Below are positions 48,701 through 57,409 of a DNA stretch of 64,000 nt, one piece after another. Position 1 is the stretch's first letter, and every line of letters begins with the position of its first letter. A program made the position numbers and the translations under genes. Below the pieces are notes generated by a model, which saw only the letters and a program-made list of their open reading frames with translations, did not search any database and was not told where the DNA came from. The stretch is from Zopfochytrium polystomum (taxonomy: Eukaryota; Chytridiomycota; Chytridiomycetes; Chytridiales; Chytridiaceae): contig JAIVFJ010000005.1 of NCBI GenBank assembly GCA_025765615.1, positions 620,001 through 684,000 of the forward strand, read 5' to 3'.

Positions 48701-49398
48701 TCGCCCCAGACATACCAAAACGACGGGAATTGGGAGTCCCACATGTTATGAGAGCGAATCGCGTCGTCCTCCCGTTGCGCGTTTCCGATGATGCAAACAT
48801 GTCGCCAGGGAAGATTGGCACCAGAAGGCTCTTCGGATTCCTGAGGAAGGCCTTGCGCATACGGCGAGAAACTTTCCTGCGTCTCGTCGACAGCTTGTGC
48901 TTCCTCCTCTGCGCCCAGGATTAATGGATTAAGGAAAGCGTCATCAATTTTACCTTTAACAATTTCGCCCGGATCAGTGATGGCTGCCTGGTCGAAACTT
49001 ACAATTGCCTGGTGCGGCTCACTATCCTCCGGTCGCTCTTCTCCGCTGATTTCGTTGAGTTCTGACTTATCGTCCTTCGACTGATTAATTGCGGCGGCTT
49101 GCAAACGTGCCACACTTTGGCTACTGTCAGTTTCTGATTCAAGGCTGCTGACATCGCCCCAGCCAACTTTCCAGCACTGAGTGATCAGAGCAACCGCGAA
49201 AAGGAGAAGGACGGCGGCGCACGTCGCAGCGACTCTACCCATCTTCCGCCGTACCATCATGGTCCAGCAGTAATTGTCCGACAATTCGTCAACAACGTGA
49301 CCAAAGGAGGTTCTCCTGAAATCAAATTTTGCACTTGGTTCCCGCGCCTTTCTGTCCATAAGCATGCCGCACCGCCCTTTTGTTGTGTAGGCTAGCAT
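45793..49398 (-). CDS. multidomain type II membrane glycosyltransferase (GT64 plus two more GT-like domains)
   Basis: A single-exon gene of 1201 aa. Residues 1-54 are a basic cytosolic tail, 55-75 a transmembrane anchor, and about 80-195 an acidic stem: the plan of a Golgi glycosyltransferase. Region A (about 198-420) contains FTHDDDLEF, a DxD-type metal site at 281-283, and a conserved HGNWSLCAHF segment. Region B (about 545-810) has MNRLYSLNRLWLSINKA, then AIFLEDDVSVS (EDD at 641-643), as in GT2/GT13-like folds. Region C (about 927-1175) is an exostosin-type GT64 domain: QVYDRTKTILERL, SIVVVWNN, NSINNRY.P, ISMDDDWD (DDD 1023-1025), a QHQGRVH segment, VLPSGAVFHRKY and VDELMNCEDILFN. GT64 members transfer N-acetylhexosamine. 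The acceptor here is unknown. Three in-frame ATGs (49398, 49362, 49260) precede the anchor. Confidence 0.85.
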   Translation of the reverse strand: MLAYTTKGRCGMLMDRKAREPSAKFDFRRTSFGHVVDELSDNYCWTMMVRRKMGRVAATCAAVLLLFAVALITQCWKVGWGDVSSLESETDSSQSVARLQAAAINQSKDDKSELNEISGEERPEDSEPHQAIVSFDQAAITDPGEIVKGKIDDAFLNPLILGAEEEAQAVDETQESFSPYAQGLPQESEEPSGANLPWRHVCIIGNAQREDDAIRSHNMWDSQFPSFWYVWGDTDIAKSGDLPANIFVIRTPDKKSWAQGLAYLSNLARRNFDCEYIFTHDDDLEFKNKNNDDTQSLSVSLSSLLLLYQPAVAAFPWSVGDATIPAMTELANQYNGERVAPLTGFDSGMILYHKSIVDFFVPYSPRGEGGFHGNWSLCAHFINLFAPLTFREHAIRINSIVYKNLINIDNVPRKERKKVKIDESGLAIHAESRHPYEYRFNNAFRQFLSNGLRNKYQRWGREMTTYDVTWSIEPVTDSEETEIPEIRPANHRTFNRWMVLDRLAEIYDLTHPVLSKNVWLKSKFSEVELSTYMNNRRLLGGDFRIIIHVFTMNRLYSLNRLWLSINKANQINRAISILIHLDFDNSSEREQHIKYLKHLRSLSSKHGPVSLQVNLRRKGLRNNILDAWSPIDNNEYAIFLEDDVSVSPHFLEYAEQMIQVYLSPRRGGAVSSSCIGVSLYNQRYDEVNDREWEPPVSENNEPYILQMPQSWGAVYSADGWSDFLKWYTTLPTDFNPLVPNSMTNRWPAEKSWKKFLIRYMLMKGKYLIYPNLPGGLSLSTNNLEPGTNDRLKGKALEEMRQRFKVPLLDLKSIATHGANHVGQSFYKQISVFEGTRVKLNLIPDTDFFDVDRENSSVQPSYEAYMDRLSSFEYQDETIKALGSDALHPKSLFLPPAWKLKKVNYKFSTVSETKELLWGEKSGAFDKCTLMIQVYDRTKTILERLKFYHTFHLLDSIVVVWNNLNATPPVISTAPWSKKSGSKREPSKNQFYIPIHFLRQKKNSINNRYIPFPEIKTDCIISMDDDWDMPHDHLAYAIQLFQGDFFNHLIGFQHQGRVHLPGETGGDETKAWKYSTENSKQVSIVLPSGAVFHRKYLDMYTNHIPAHAREKVDELMNCEDILFNMMIANATQSGPVVVGLFAKGLQMGGLWKNPSHFDKRSACMSYFVEHVFGGKMPLRYTRTLYKGVWPSLREFREKNKAY

Positions 49399-50150
49399 TC
49401 ACATAGCCGTAATAAGCGGATTCAGATCTCCGGGAAAACGCCGTTATGGAAAGCATCCGTAGCTTATTTTTTTTTTTTTTTTTCTGTTTGGGCTGGCAGA
49501 GTTGAGCTCAACTATTGAAGTTGCTGCAAAGAAAACTGCCAAAACTTTGAATTGCGTATTTATGCTTGCAAAGTCCGTTGGCCGATGGACGAGTTCAATT
49601 AGAGCAATTTTCAATGGGACAGTCATTCCCAACGTACGAAATCTGGAATTGCGCTTCGCAGCAGTTATTTCCGAATCAATTGGAGTTTGAATATCGGGTT
49701 TCAGGTCAAGTTTTTTTGCTGTAAGCGGGCGCCTCACCGTCGCCGCCGCTGGAGGAGCAGCAGCAGTTGATGGTCGTGTCTTCGCCGCCGGATGCCGGAT
49801 GCTCAGCGTGACTCGGAGAGCCCGCTGCTGCAGGCCTACGGGTTGTACACGGTACGCGCTGACGGTTGCGGAGGACACACCCAAAAAGGAATCACCAGTC
49901 TCATTAGCCAAAAATCCAAAAACTGGGTGTCAGTGTCGTAGGACGTAGTTCGAAAGTAATATTTGCACAACACTGACTCGATGTAGGGGTACAGTCTCGT
50001 TTAAAGCAATGCCCTGTTCCTGTAGTTTCCAGCAATGTAAACTTCCAGCTGTTTCTTTCATATTTGGCACAGACGAGCACAGCAAAGCAGAGGGTCCTGT
50101 CCTACCAGTAGGCTTTGTTTTTGTTTCAAAGGGGAACACATAGCAATGTT
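49399..50150. other. spacer with an unassigned minus-strand open frame
   Basis: Lies between the K+ channel stop and the glycosyltransferase start. A minus-strand frame is open from about 49930 to 49444 (RRPLTAKKLDLKPDI, then TVPLKIALIELVHRPTDF), without an upstream ATG in frame. A second minus-strand ORF starts with ATG at 50139. They might be exons of a small gene, but no splice pair convincingly joins them. A T-run at 49469-49484 precedes the glycosyltransferase promoter. Confidence 0.3.
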
Positions 50151-53100
50151 TCAGGCTTTTGGGGATAATGCAAAAACAAGGTCTGTTTCCCGAAGGACAA
50201 TTGATGAAAGAGGATTGGTAAAGACGAACGGCATGGTGTTCCCGTCTGCAGTACAGGTATCTCGATACAGCCCGAGTGGAATCAGGCCATTGTTGAGGGT
50301 GAGTTCTCGGAAAAGCTCGCCGAAGGTTTGTCCCTGGCGCAAGAGCGAGATAGTTTGAGTGCTACCAGGCTTTTCAAACAAAGACGCAACTCACCACCAG
50401 AACACTTGGAACATAGATTTGGCAGAGGAAAGAGGGTTCGACACCCATGAGCATCTCGTACCGCTGCTCTTTCTTAGTTCGCACCCCACAAAAAAGCTTG
50501 AAGACGTCCAAAACACTCGGGTTCTTGAGGAGCTGAAACAGCATACAGTCCAGCATTGACGCAACAACCACTCGGCCAGCAGCATAAAGTGGCAGATACA
50601 AATAATCGAGGCCATGATCTGCTCTAGTTCGAGCAACAATAGTGCGCTGTTCATTTGAACCGGTCGAACGGGATAGATGTTTCTTCATGATGCCATGGGT
50701 TCGATCTTGGGTGTGAGTGCTGGGCGAAGTGCGCAAGTACTTGATTTGCATTCGTTTGGGTAAATCAACTATGACGCACTTATCACGACCGGTTGCACCC
50801 ACTATGGAATGCACCAGGTGAGAAACCATGCTATATGTGAAGAGAATTTAGTCAACACTCTCAGCAGGGACAGCATCGCAATTGACGCTCACATTGCACC
50901 TCCACCCTCGAAATCGTCATCATGGCTGCGCTGACTTTGGCTGAGAATCACCACTATTATTTCAAAGTGACCAGCCAAATTAAATTAGAGAATTGGAGGG
51001 TAACATCAATTGCTTAACATCAGTGCTTACCTTTGCTCGCACCCAAAAGCCCTCCCCTGATCAGATCTCGTCTTTTCTTTGGGTCGCCAGACACAAAGTA
51101 AACTGCAGGGAATATTAGCAGTGATTTCATCTCTGCTGGGGCCGGTGAAATCTTGCTCAAAAATACAATTGGTCGAAGTTCTTCTCCAAGATGGGCCGCT
51201 CTGCAAACTCATCAATTTTGGTAATCTCCCACCTTCACAGTCACCTTAAAGTTGCAACAAATTTGAAAACTTCAAATGTCCCAGTGCAGACCAGCACGTG
51301 CTCCGAGAAATGTGTCGCCGACTTCAGTAGGACATCGTCTTTCTTTGCTGGGGAGTCCAGAAGGTGGCAGAGTGGGACCTTGCGGTCTGCAGAATACTGT
51401 TTCGGCTGTGACACATGCATTTTTGCATGCCGTCGGTCCAAAGTTTCGAACCTGCTGGGGCGTGGGGGAGTGCGCAAAGTGCCGTAGGCTGCACAAGGGT
51501 TAGGCTTGGATCTCGGAGCTTGGAAGTAAAAGCGTTTACCGGAAGAGAAAGTTTGATTGCCATGCTTCAAGCTGGACAAAAACTCGTCGGTTGTCTGTTC
51601 TCTGAGTTAAAACTGCATTTGCTCATCAGATTCACTATAGCGCACCAACAAGCCTATGGAATTGACCTCAGCCGGCGACTGTGCAATTAGAAGAAGGATA
51701 TCGCCTTCTCTAATGTAATAGCTCGCGCCAGGGTTCTGCACAAAACATTCAATGTGGCAGCTTCTTCGTGCATGCTTTCGTGCATACTTACAAGAAGGTG
51801 AACGGTGTCCTCTTGGTCCTTAAGGTCTGCCTTAATGCCAATTAAAATCACTTGGAATTCTCGAAACAGGTACTGGGTAGACGAAGATTAGACGAAGGCG
51901 GATGTGCAGTGAAGGCGACAGAACATTACGTATGCAACGTCGAGAAACTTCCGTCCAACGAACACTGCGTTCGTCTCAGCACAGTACAACTCATTTCCAA
52001 CCCCATCCCCATATTGTGCTTTCCAAGCAGAGTCGAACGAGGTTGGCGGAGAGTCTAGAGACCATTTAAGTCAAATGTGAAAGGGTTGCGTGATAGCAGA
52101 TGAGCTCACACTTGTGCAAAAGATTGATGAGAAAACTTGCAGCTCCACTGTAAAGTACACTAAGTCCTAACACGAACTGCTTCAAGTCGTCGACGCAAAT
52201 AGCTGACAAAGGGTCTCAGCTCTAACACCGGAACTTAAAAGAAAGAGAACCTGCTGTAGCCGTTGTCTCTTGGAATGCCTCTGTTTCAGGGAGCAAGTTT
52301 GAAATGTAGAGCGGTCTTTGAGGTGAAAAGCTGGCAAGAAATGGTGTGTTGGCAGAGAAAATATTCAGATGACACGCTGAACCGCTTACTCGTCAACAGC
52401 CCATGCCCGTACAGTGTTCCGCTCATCCTCCTCGCTGTAGTTAGCAGCGCCACGATCTGCAAGAATATATACAGCGGAAGCCGACCTGTTTAAACTGTCA
52501 GAAGTAATATAGTGGAGGAGCCTTCTTTGCCTTATTTGGGAACGTTCAAAGTCGCTCGAGTTTAGGCCAGATCCCACTAAATATGTGATTCGATTCTGGT
52601 AAAGGGATTGCTGAATGACAGCCTTTATTGACGGTGGCGGTGGGTTCCGAGCAAGGAAAACCAGCGCTACTGCTTCGTCGCCTTGTTCCTAATCCTCTTT
52701 CAGTGTTCGGTCCATCAAAAGGATTCACAGACCTCGTCCAAAAATGTCTCCATCACGTCAAGTACTTTCGGGAACGTGTCGAACTCTCCCATTATAACTA
52801 CAAATGGCGACTTGCCCACTTTGTATGATCCATTACTTCCCGATTGCGCGGAAATCGTGTTTGCAAGTGAGGAAATCAGGGTGGGTAGAAGGATAATTGA
52901 GACGAGAATGACAAATATGACGACGATTCGTCCTGCTTCCGAGGAAGCAGAGACATCACCGTAGCCTATTCTATTTCGTTAGAAATCAATTTATTCCAGC
53001 AGCTCTCACCGACAGTAGCTAGGGTGACGATTATGAAGTAGCTAGAAACTGCGTTAGAGTAATAGGCAGGCAAAAGTCATTATTACAAAGACTGGGAGAA

Positions 53101-54701
53101 GCTCCAGTTCGCCGGATTGGTCCCAAAACGAAACTCAACATATTGAAACAAGCACATCCCCACATAGATTATACTGAGAATCGTCATTATGAGAATGACT
53201 AGCTTTTCTTTCACATCAGTGAAGCTAGAATAGGGCGTGAGCTGGCGCTTGCAATTACGCGAGGGTCTTCTCACTTCAGTAGGCTAGTCGCCCCGCGTAG
53301 TCTCAAAACTGCTTTGAGCTAATAGAAAAGCATAATCAGAAGATGAACCATTGTTGTCGGAAACAAAAAGATCTTACCCGGCTCACTATTATGGTAGAGC
53401 GAAGGAAAAACGGGATATAGAGATACTGAGCGGTGGGAATCTATCTCAAACGGAGTTAGGCTACCGGAAACGCGAGAAATCGAGTAAAAATACCCGCCAA
53501 GCGACCAGGAAAGGCAGCGAGGTGATGATGTCTGAGGATGGTTATATCAAAGAAGTGTGACGAAAAGTGCTTTACCAATGAAAGTCGTCGCAGAAAGAAT
53601 TGTTCTCAGTCGCTGCTCGCTGAACATTATCCGGCAGACGAGGGACAGAAGATTGAAAATAGCGAAAGCCACACAGACGTAGAACGTTTGGGAAATGCGA
53701 TTAATGTACAGCCATTTCGGACCCTTCAGTTCATTTTCAACAGCATTTTGAAATGTGGGATCGGAATCATGCGAAACAGCCCACTGCACATCGAATACAT
53801 AAATCGCACAAAAGAGAGTGTCTGACACGAGGTCCAGTATCATAAAGAGTACGACGCGATATGTGGACGTCAGCAGGCGAAGCAGTAATTCGTAATAGAA
53901 ACGAATATCGATCAGTAGCAGTAGGATCCCAATAAACATGCCCGACGAGGAGGGATTACGGCGCTTTGCTACTTGCTGAGTTCTGTAGGTTTCGCGGATC
54001 ACTGCGTAACTTTTGACAGTTGGTGTCTGTCGGCCGATTTTAAAGGACCCAAAGTTTATGTTGCTCGTGTGCTTGACTTCGTCTGCAGTCTGATCAAGCG
54101 CTTGCAGCAGCTGCTGCTGGACCTGGCGAGATGCTTTCCGAGCGGAGGTATGGTCCACTGTTTTGGACTGTTCCACTGGTAGGTTTTTGTCCCAAAAGGA
54201 CAGCGAGCGGCTCCTTTTTTGCAGGAAACGTGTTGCATTGGCGGTGTTGGTGGAGCCCCACCGAGTCATTTTGATTGGGTGATTTCCCGGCGTTCCAGGT
54301 CGAGCAGTTTCGATATCAGACGTTCCGTTTTCAGATATTTCCCAATCGGAGTTACTCGCTCGATGTCGGAGGAAACCTCCAAGCCCCTCAACCTGGTCGG
54401 TTTCATCGTCCGAGATGTCGTCCTCATTCGCGGAGTCGGAGGGATCGTCAGAACCCACAAGCGATGGGATTGCAGCAGAGTGGTCATTCTCGTTCCGGAA
54501 TGTCCTAGACGATTCCGAGCGGTTCACGCGAGAGCGATGGCGGTGTATAGAGACCTTCTTTCTCGGCGCAACGATGGAAGCGACTGATGGATTGAGAGGG
54601 GACTGCGAAAGCGCGGCGGATGGGAATGTGGACGAAGGTTTTTGGGGGTCTGGAGGCGGGGACGGCGACAGCGATGGTGATGACGAGGACGAGGACGACA
54701 T
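50151..54701 (-). CDS. BK/Slo-like potassium channel with RCK domains
   Basis: Voltage- and ligand-gated K+ channel of the Slo type. The N-terminal exon (54701 to about 53560) encodes about 230 disordered cytosolic residues and the first membrane helices (MFIGILLLLIDI, VVLFMILDLVS, YVCVAFAIFNLLSLVCR). Exons near 53390-53090 give a basic LKAVLRLRG segment, then KLVILIMTILSIIY (S5). The selectivity filter TVGYGD is split by an intron (about 53018-52968) inside the glycine codon, followed by the inner helix IVVIFVILVSIILL. RCK1 starts FVVIMGEFD; further blocks are AVYILADRGA with EDERNTVRAWA, GVGNELYCAETNAVFVGRKF, LYAAGRVVVASMLD and the C-terminal FGELFRELTLNNGLIPLGLY. The last three match BK RCK1/RCK2 landmarks. 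The gene has many small introns between 53.4 and 50.4 kb, and exon edges there are approximate. Confidence 0.86.
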
Positions 54702-55694
54702 TGGGTAAGAGTCTAGGGCCTTGGGGCTGGAGTTGGAGGATGGGGCGTTGCAGAGAGGACTGGGTGGCGGCCGTCGAATGCGGGCTTGCGATGGACGGTT
54801 TTTTTAAATATATTTTTGGGGGGGTTTTTTTCCCCCCTTTTTTTTCAATCTCCAAGAGAGGTTTCCGTTTTTGGCGATGTTCTGTGAAGGAGTCTTGGCA
54901 CCCCACGTGTTTCCCTTGACGTGGAGGGGCTTGCTTAATCTTCAGGCCGGACGAAGATGTCCAATTTTCATCGCCATCAAGATCAATTATATTTTCCACC
55001 ATATAAAATTTATGCGAGATCGCTTCACTACCATTTTAAGACTTGTGAGTCTCCCAAGTATCTCAAATAAGCCGTTGGTAAGGAATCTGCTAAACGGATA
55101 TTTGATCGCCCAGGATGTTGTCCAGCCTAAAGCCAATTTCCCAAACACATTTTTATTATTATTATATTGTTCCAGCCCCGAAGGGCTGACGGGAAGAGAA
55201 AGCGCCATCAATGGTGAACCATTATAGACTACGTCCAGTTTTCACCTTGGCAAACCCACCCCATGCACTACGGACTTACACGGTTGTCAGGCATCTCCAC
55301 CGCACCACTCCTTGTGATTCAAGACTGTACTATTTCTTGTTGCCTTCAACAGCTGGCGTCGTGACTTGAACCCTGGGCCCTTGAGTGACAGATACCCAGA
55401 CCCCCCATGCTTTCCCAGCTAGGCTCTTGTGAGGGGCCAATTTCCCAAACACTGCGACTCCAGCTTTCCGCACTGTATGCGGTGGATGCGAGGCTTAGTA
55501 GTCCATCAAGATTTGGCAGGGCTTACTGAGCCTTCTTCAAGCGTTGCATCTGCTTTTCTACAGACACACAAAACAAAAATACATAAAGGAATTTCCCTTT
55601 GTTCTCATCGTTAAAGCCACAAATGCTCCAAAGTATCCCTTCTTGAGCCTTTTTGTTCTATGTAGTAGCCTTTTACAATTGTCAATTCATAAAT
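54702..55694. other. intergenic region upstream of the channel gene
   Basis: Promoter side of the K+ channel gene. A T/G homopolymer-rich stretch (54799-54845) is followed by AT-rich sequence. No gene is supported; open frames on both strands lack conserved features. Confidence 0.4.
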
Positions 55695-55816
55695 TTAACC
55701 CTTCAAGGGTCGGTGCCACCATGCCACATGCAGCACAATGACGTTGTCCCATACCTAACTTCTGCCTGATGCGACTTTTGTGATGAAACTAGAACCAGCA
55801 TGTTCAGAATTGAAAG
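55695..55816. mobile_element. piggyBac-family terminal fragment
   Basis: TTAA at 55695-55698 followed by CCCTTCAAGGGTCGGTGCC, which matches the terminus at 62007 onward for about 120 bp with substitutions and a short deletion. Similarity is lost after 55816. TTAA target and CCC start are the piggyBac hallmarks. This is a solitary truncated end. Confidence 0.72.
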
Positions 55817-56120
55817 TGTTAGGCGGAACTGAATGGTTAGCAGCAAGAGGCACAAGGCGGACCCGAACCTATTGTGACTGTCAGTTATCGTTCTCACGAT
55901 GCCCATGGGAGAGCGAGACACTGCCAATGCAGACCTGGGCGCTGGCTTGCGCTGATGACAAATACTCTGAGTATTAAGTGGAACAGAAACCCGGTGTCAA
56001 CATTTTTCCTCCTCTGCTCAAGCAGATAATATAGGAGAGGTTTTTACCCTGTGCCGGTCACGCTTGCCTAGCAACTATTACAGCGTGCATATTGTTATGA
56101 ATCACCCTCTGGAAGCCTCT

Positions 56121-56220
56121 GGAACCTTCTAGAACATTCCTTCATGGAACCTTCTGGAACCTTCTGGAACATTCCAGAACATTCCTTCATGGAACCTTCT
56201 GGAACCTTCTGGAACCTTCT
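56121..56220 (+). promoter_or_regulatory. heat-shock-element-like pentamer array in the 5' LTR
   Basis: Twenty contiguous 5-bp units, of which eighteen alternate nGAAn and nTTCn (GGAAC, CTTCT, AGAAC, ATTCC) with two TTCAT interruptions. Alternating nGAAn/nTTCn is the binding pattern of trimeric heat shock factor. A further TTTCTGGAACTTTC lies at 56284-56297. It sits about 110-210 bp upstream of the TATA box. HSF control is inferred from the motif. Confidence 0.75.
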
Positions 56221-56329
56221 TTGCTTTCCTGACTTGTCTTGTTGTCATTGGTATCATTGGTATCATTGTATTACTAATTGCTCTTTCTGGAACTTTCTTT
56301 GAGTCTTGACAAGGAACACTCTCAAAAGG

Positions 56330-56337
56330 TATAAAAG
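56330..56337 (+). promoter_or_regulatory. TATA box of the 5' LTR
   Basis: TATAAAAG followed by a G-rich GGGGATGGGGG stretch. The same box is at 59817-59824 in the 3' LTR, immediately before the nested insertion. Confidence 0.8.
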
Positions 56338-56485
56338 GGGGATGGGGGACCTGTCCCATCCCTCAAGTGAATTATTGTTTCCAATACAATCATCACTCCT
56401 CTCAGTTCCTTGTCTGCCTTGTCCTGTCCAGCCATGTTCCTGACATCATAATTCACTTCACCCTCTCCTACTACTCTCTGCCATC

Positions 56486-57409
56486 ATGTCTGACCCAAAC
56501 AACACCTTCCCTGATGCAACTGCCTTCCAAGCCTTGATGGACCAATTACAAGCCCTTTCAAGACAGACACACCAACTTCAAGAACAAGTCCTTCACCAGC
56601 AGCACCAGCTTCAACAACAACTTCACCAACAAGAACACCAAGCTCTTCCCCTGCCCCAAGCCAACCAAGCAAGAGAGCCCAAGGTTCCCAGCCCTGACAA
56701 GTTGACTGGGCTGGCCAAAGACCTCAGGAACTTTATGGCCACTGTGGAGAATGTCATCCTTCTCCAACCTTCAAGATTTCCCAGTGAGCAAGTCAAGGTT
56801 CTTTTCACAAGCACCCTCCTGTCTGGTCAAGCTCAATCATGGTACAGATCTCTCCCAAGCACACCCACCACCCTGCAAGAGCTCTGGGAGGGGCTGGAAG
56901 CTACCTTTGGTGACCCCTACGCATCTTGGACAGCAAGATCCAAGCTCAAGCATATCAAGCAAGGAAAGCAATCTTGTGTGGCCTACACCAACCAATTCAA
57001 GCAACTAGCCAGAGACTCTGGATACAATGATGCAGCTCTGATGGAGCTGTACCATGATGGTCTCCATGAGTCTATCCAAGACATGCTCTCCCAGTCTCTG
57101 CACATCCCTGAGACCTTGGAAGAGTACATTCTCCTTGCCATCAAGATTGACAACAGACTCTACTCCAAGAGGCTGAAGCAAAGACAAGTAGGAACTGCAT
57201 CAAGGCCTTCCCCAGTCCCTCAAGCTCTTACAGTTCCTGAACCCATGCAAGTGGATGCAGTTGAGACACTTCCTAAGGGTCCTCTGAGCCAAGAGGAGAA
57301 AACAAGGAGGGCCCAGCAGGGACTGTGTTTCTACTGTGGCTCCAAGAAACACGCTGTCAAGGACTGCCCAAGGAAGAAGCACCCAAACTCCCAGGTCCAG
57401 GCTCACTGA
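56486..57409 (+). CDS. chromovirus Gag polyprotein
   Basis: An intact 307-aa frame starting 40 bp after the 5' LTR. The N-terminus is Gln-rich and predicted coiled coil. The retrotransposon gag domain spans about residues 75-220 (QVKVLFTSTLLSGQAQSWY, then LEATFGDP, and YTNQFKQLARDSGY). A CCHC zinc knuckle, CFYCGSKKHAVKDC, lies near the C-terminus. Pol follows in another frame and overlaps the gag end, so it would need frameshifting or a separate start. Confidence 0.9.
   Translation: MSDPNNTFPDATAFQALMDQLQALSRQTHQLQEQVLHQQHQLQQQLHQQEHQALPLPQANQAREPKVPSPDKLTGLAKDLRNFMATVENVILLQPSRFPSEQVKVLFTSTLLSGQAQSWYRSLPSTPTTLQELWEGLEATFGDPYASWTARSKLKHIKQGKQSCVAYTNQFKQLARDSGYNDAALMELYHDGLHESIQDMLSQSLHIPETLEEYILLAIKIDNRLYSKRLKQRQVGTASRPSPVPQALTVPEPMQVDAVETLPKGPLSQEEKTRRAQQGLCFYCGSKKHAVKDCPRKKHPNSQVQAH

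Larger units (their letters stand above)
56093..56445 (+). repeat. 5' LTR of the chromovirus (353 bp)
   Basis: Begins TGTTATGAATCACC, ends TTCCTGACA. It contains the pentamer array (56121-56220) and a TATA box. It aligns to the 3' LTR minus its nested insert (308 bp), and the 45-bp length difference lies in the pentamer array. Confidence 0.92.

Noticed and set aside
54219..54708. Plus-strand ORFs opposite the K+ channel N-terminus
   Set aside because: Antisense of a disordered Ser/Asp-rich coding region; no independent support.
56093..56230. CRISPR-like array in the pentamer repeats
   Set aside because: Units are 5 bp without spacers, inside an LTR, in a eukaryotic genome.
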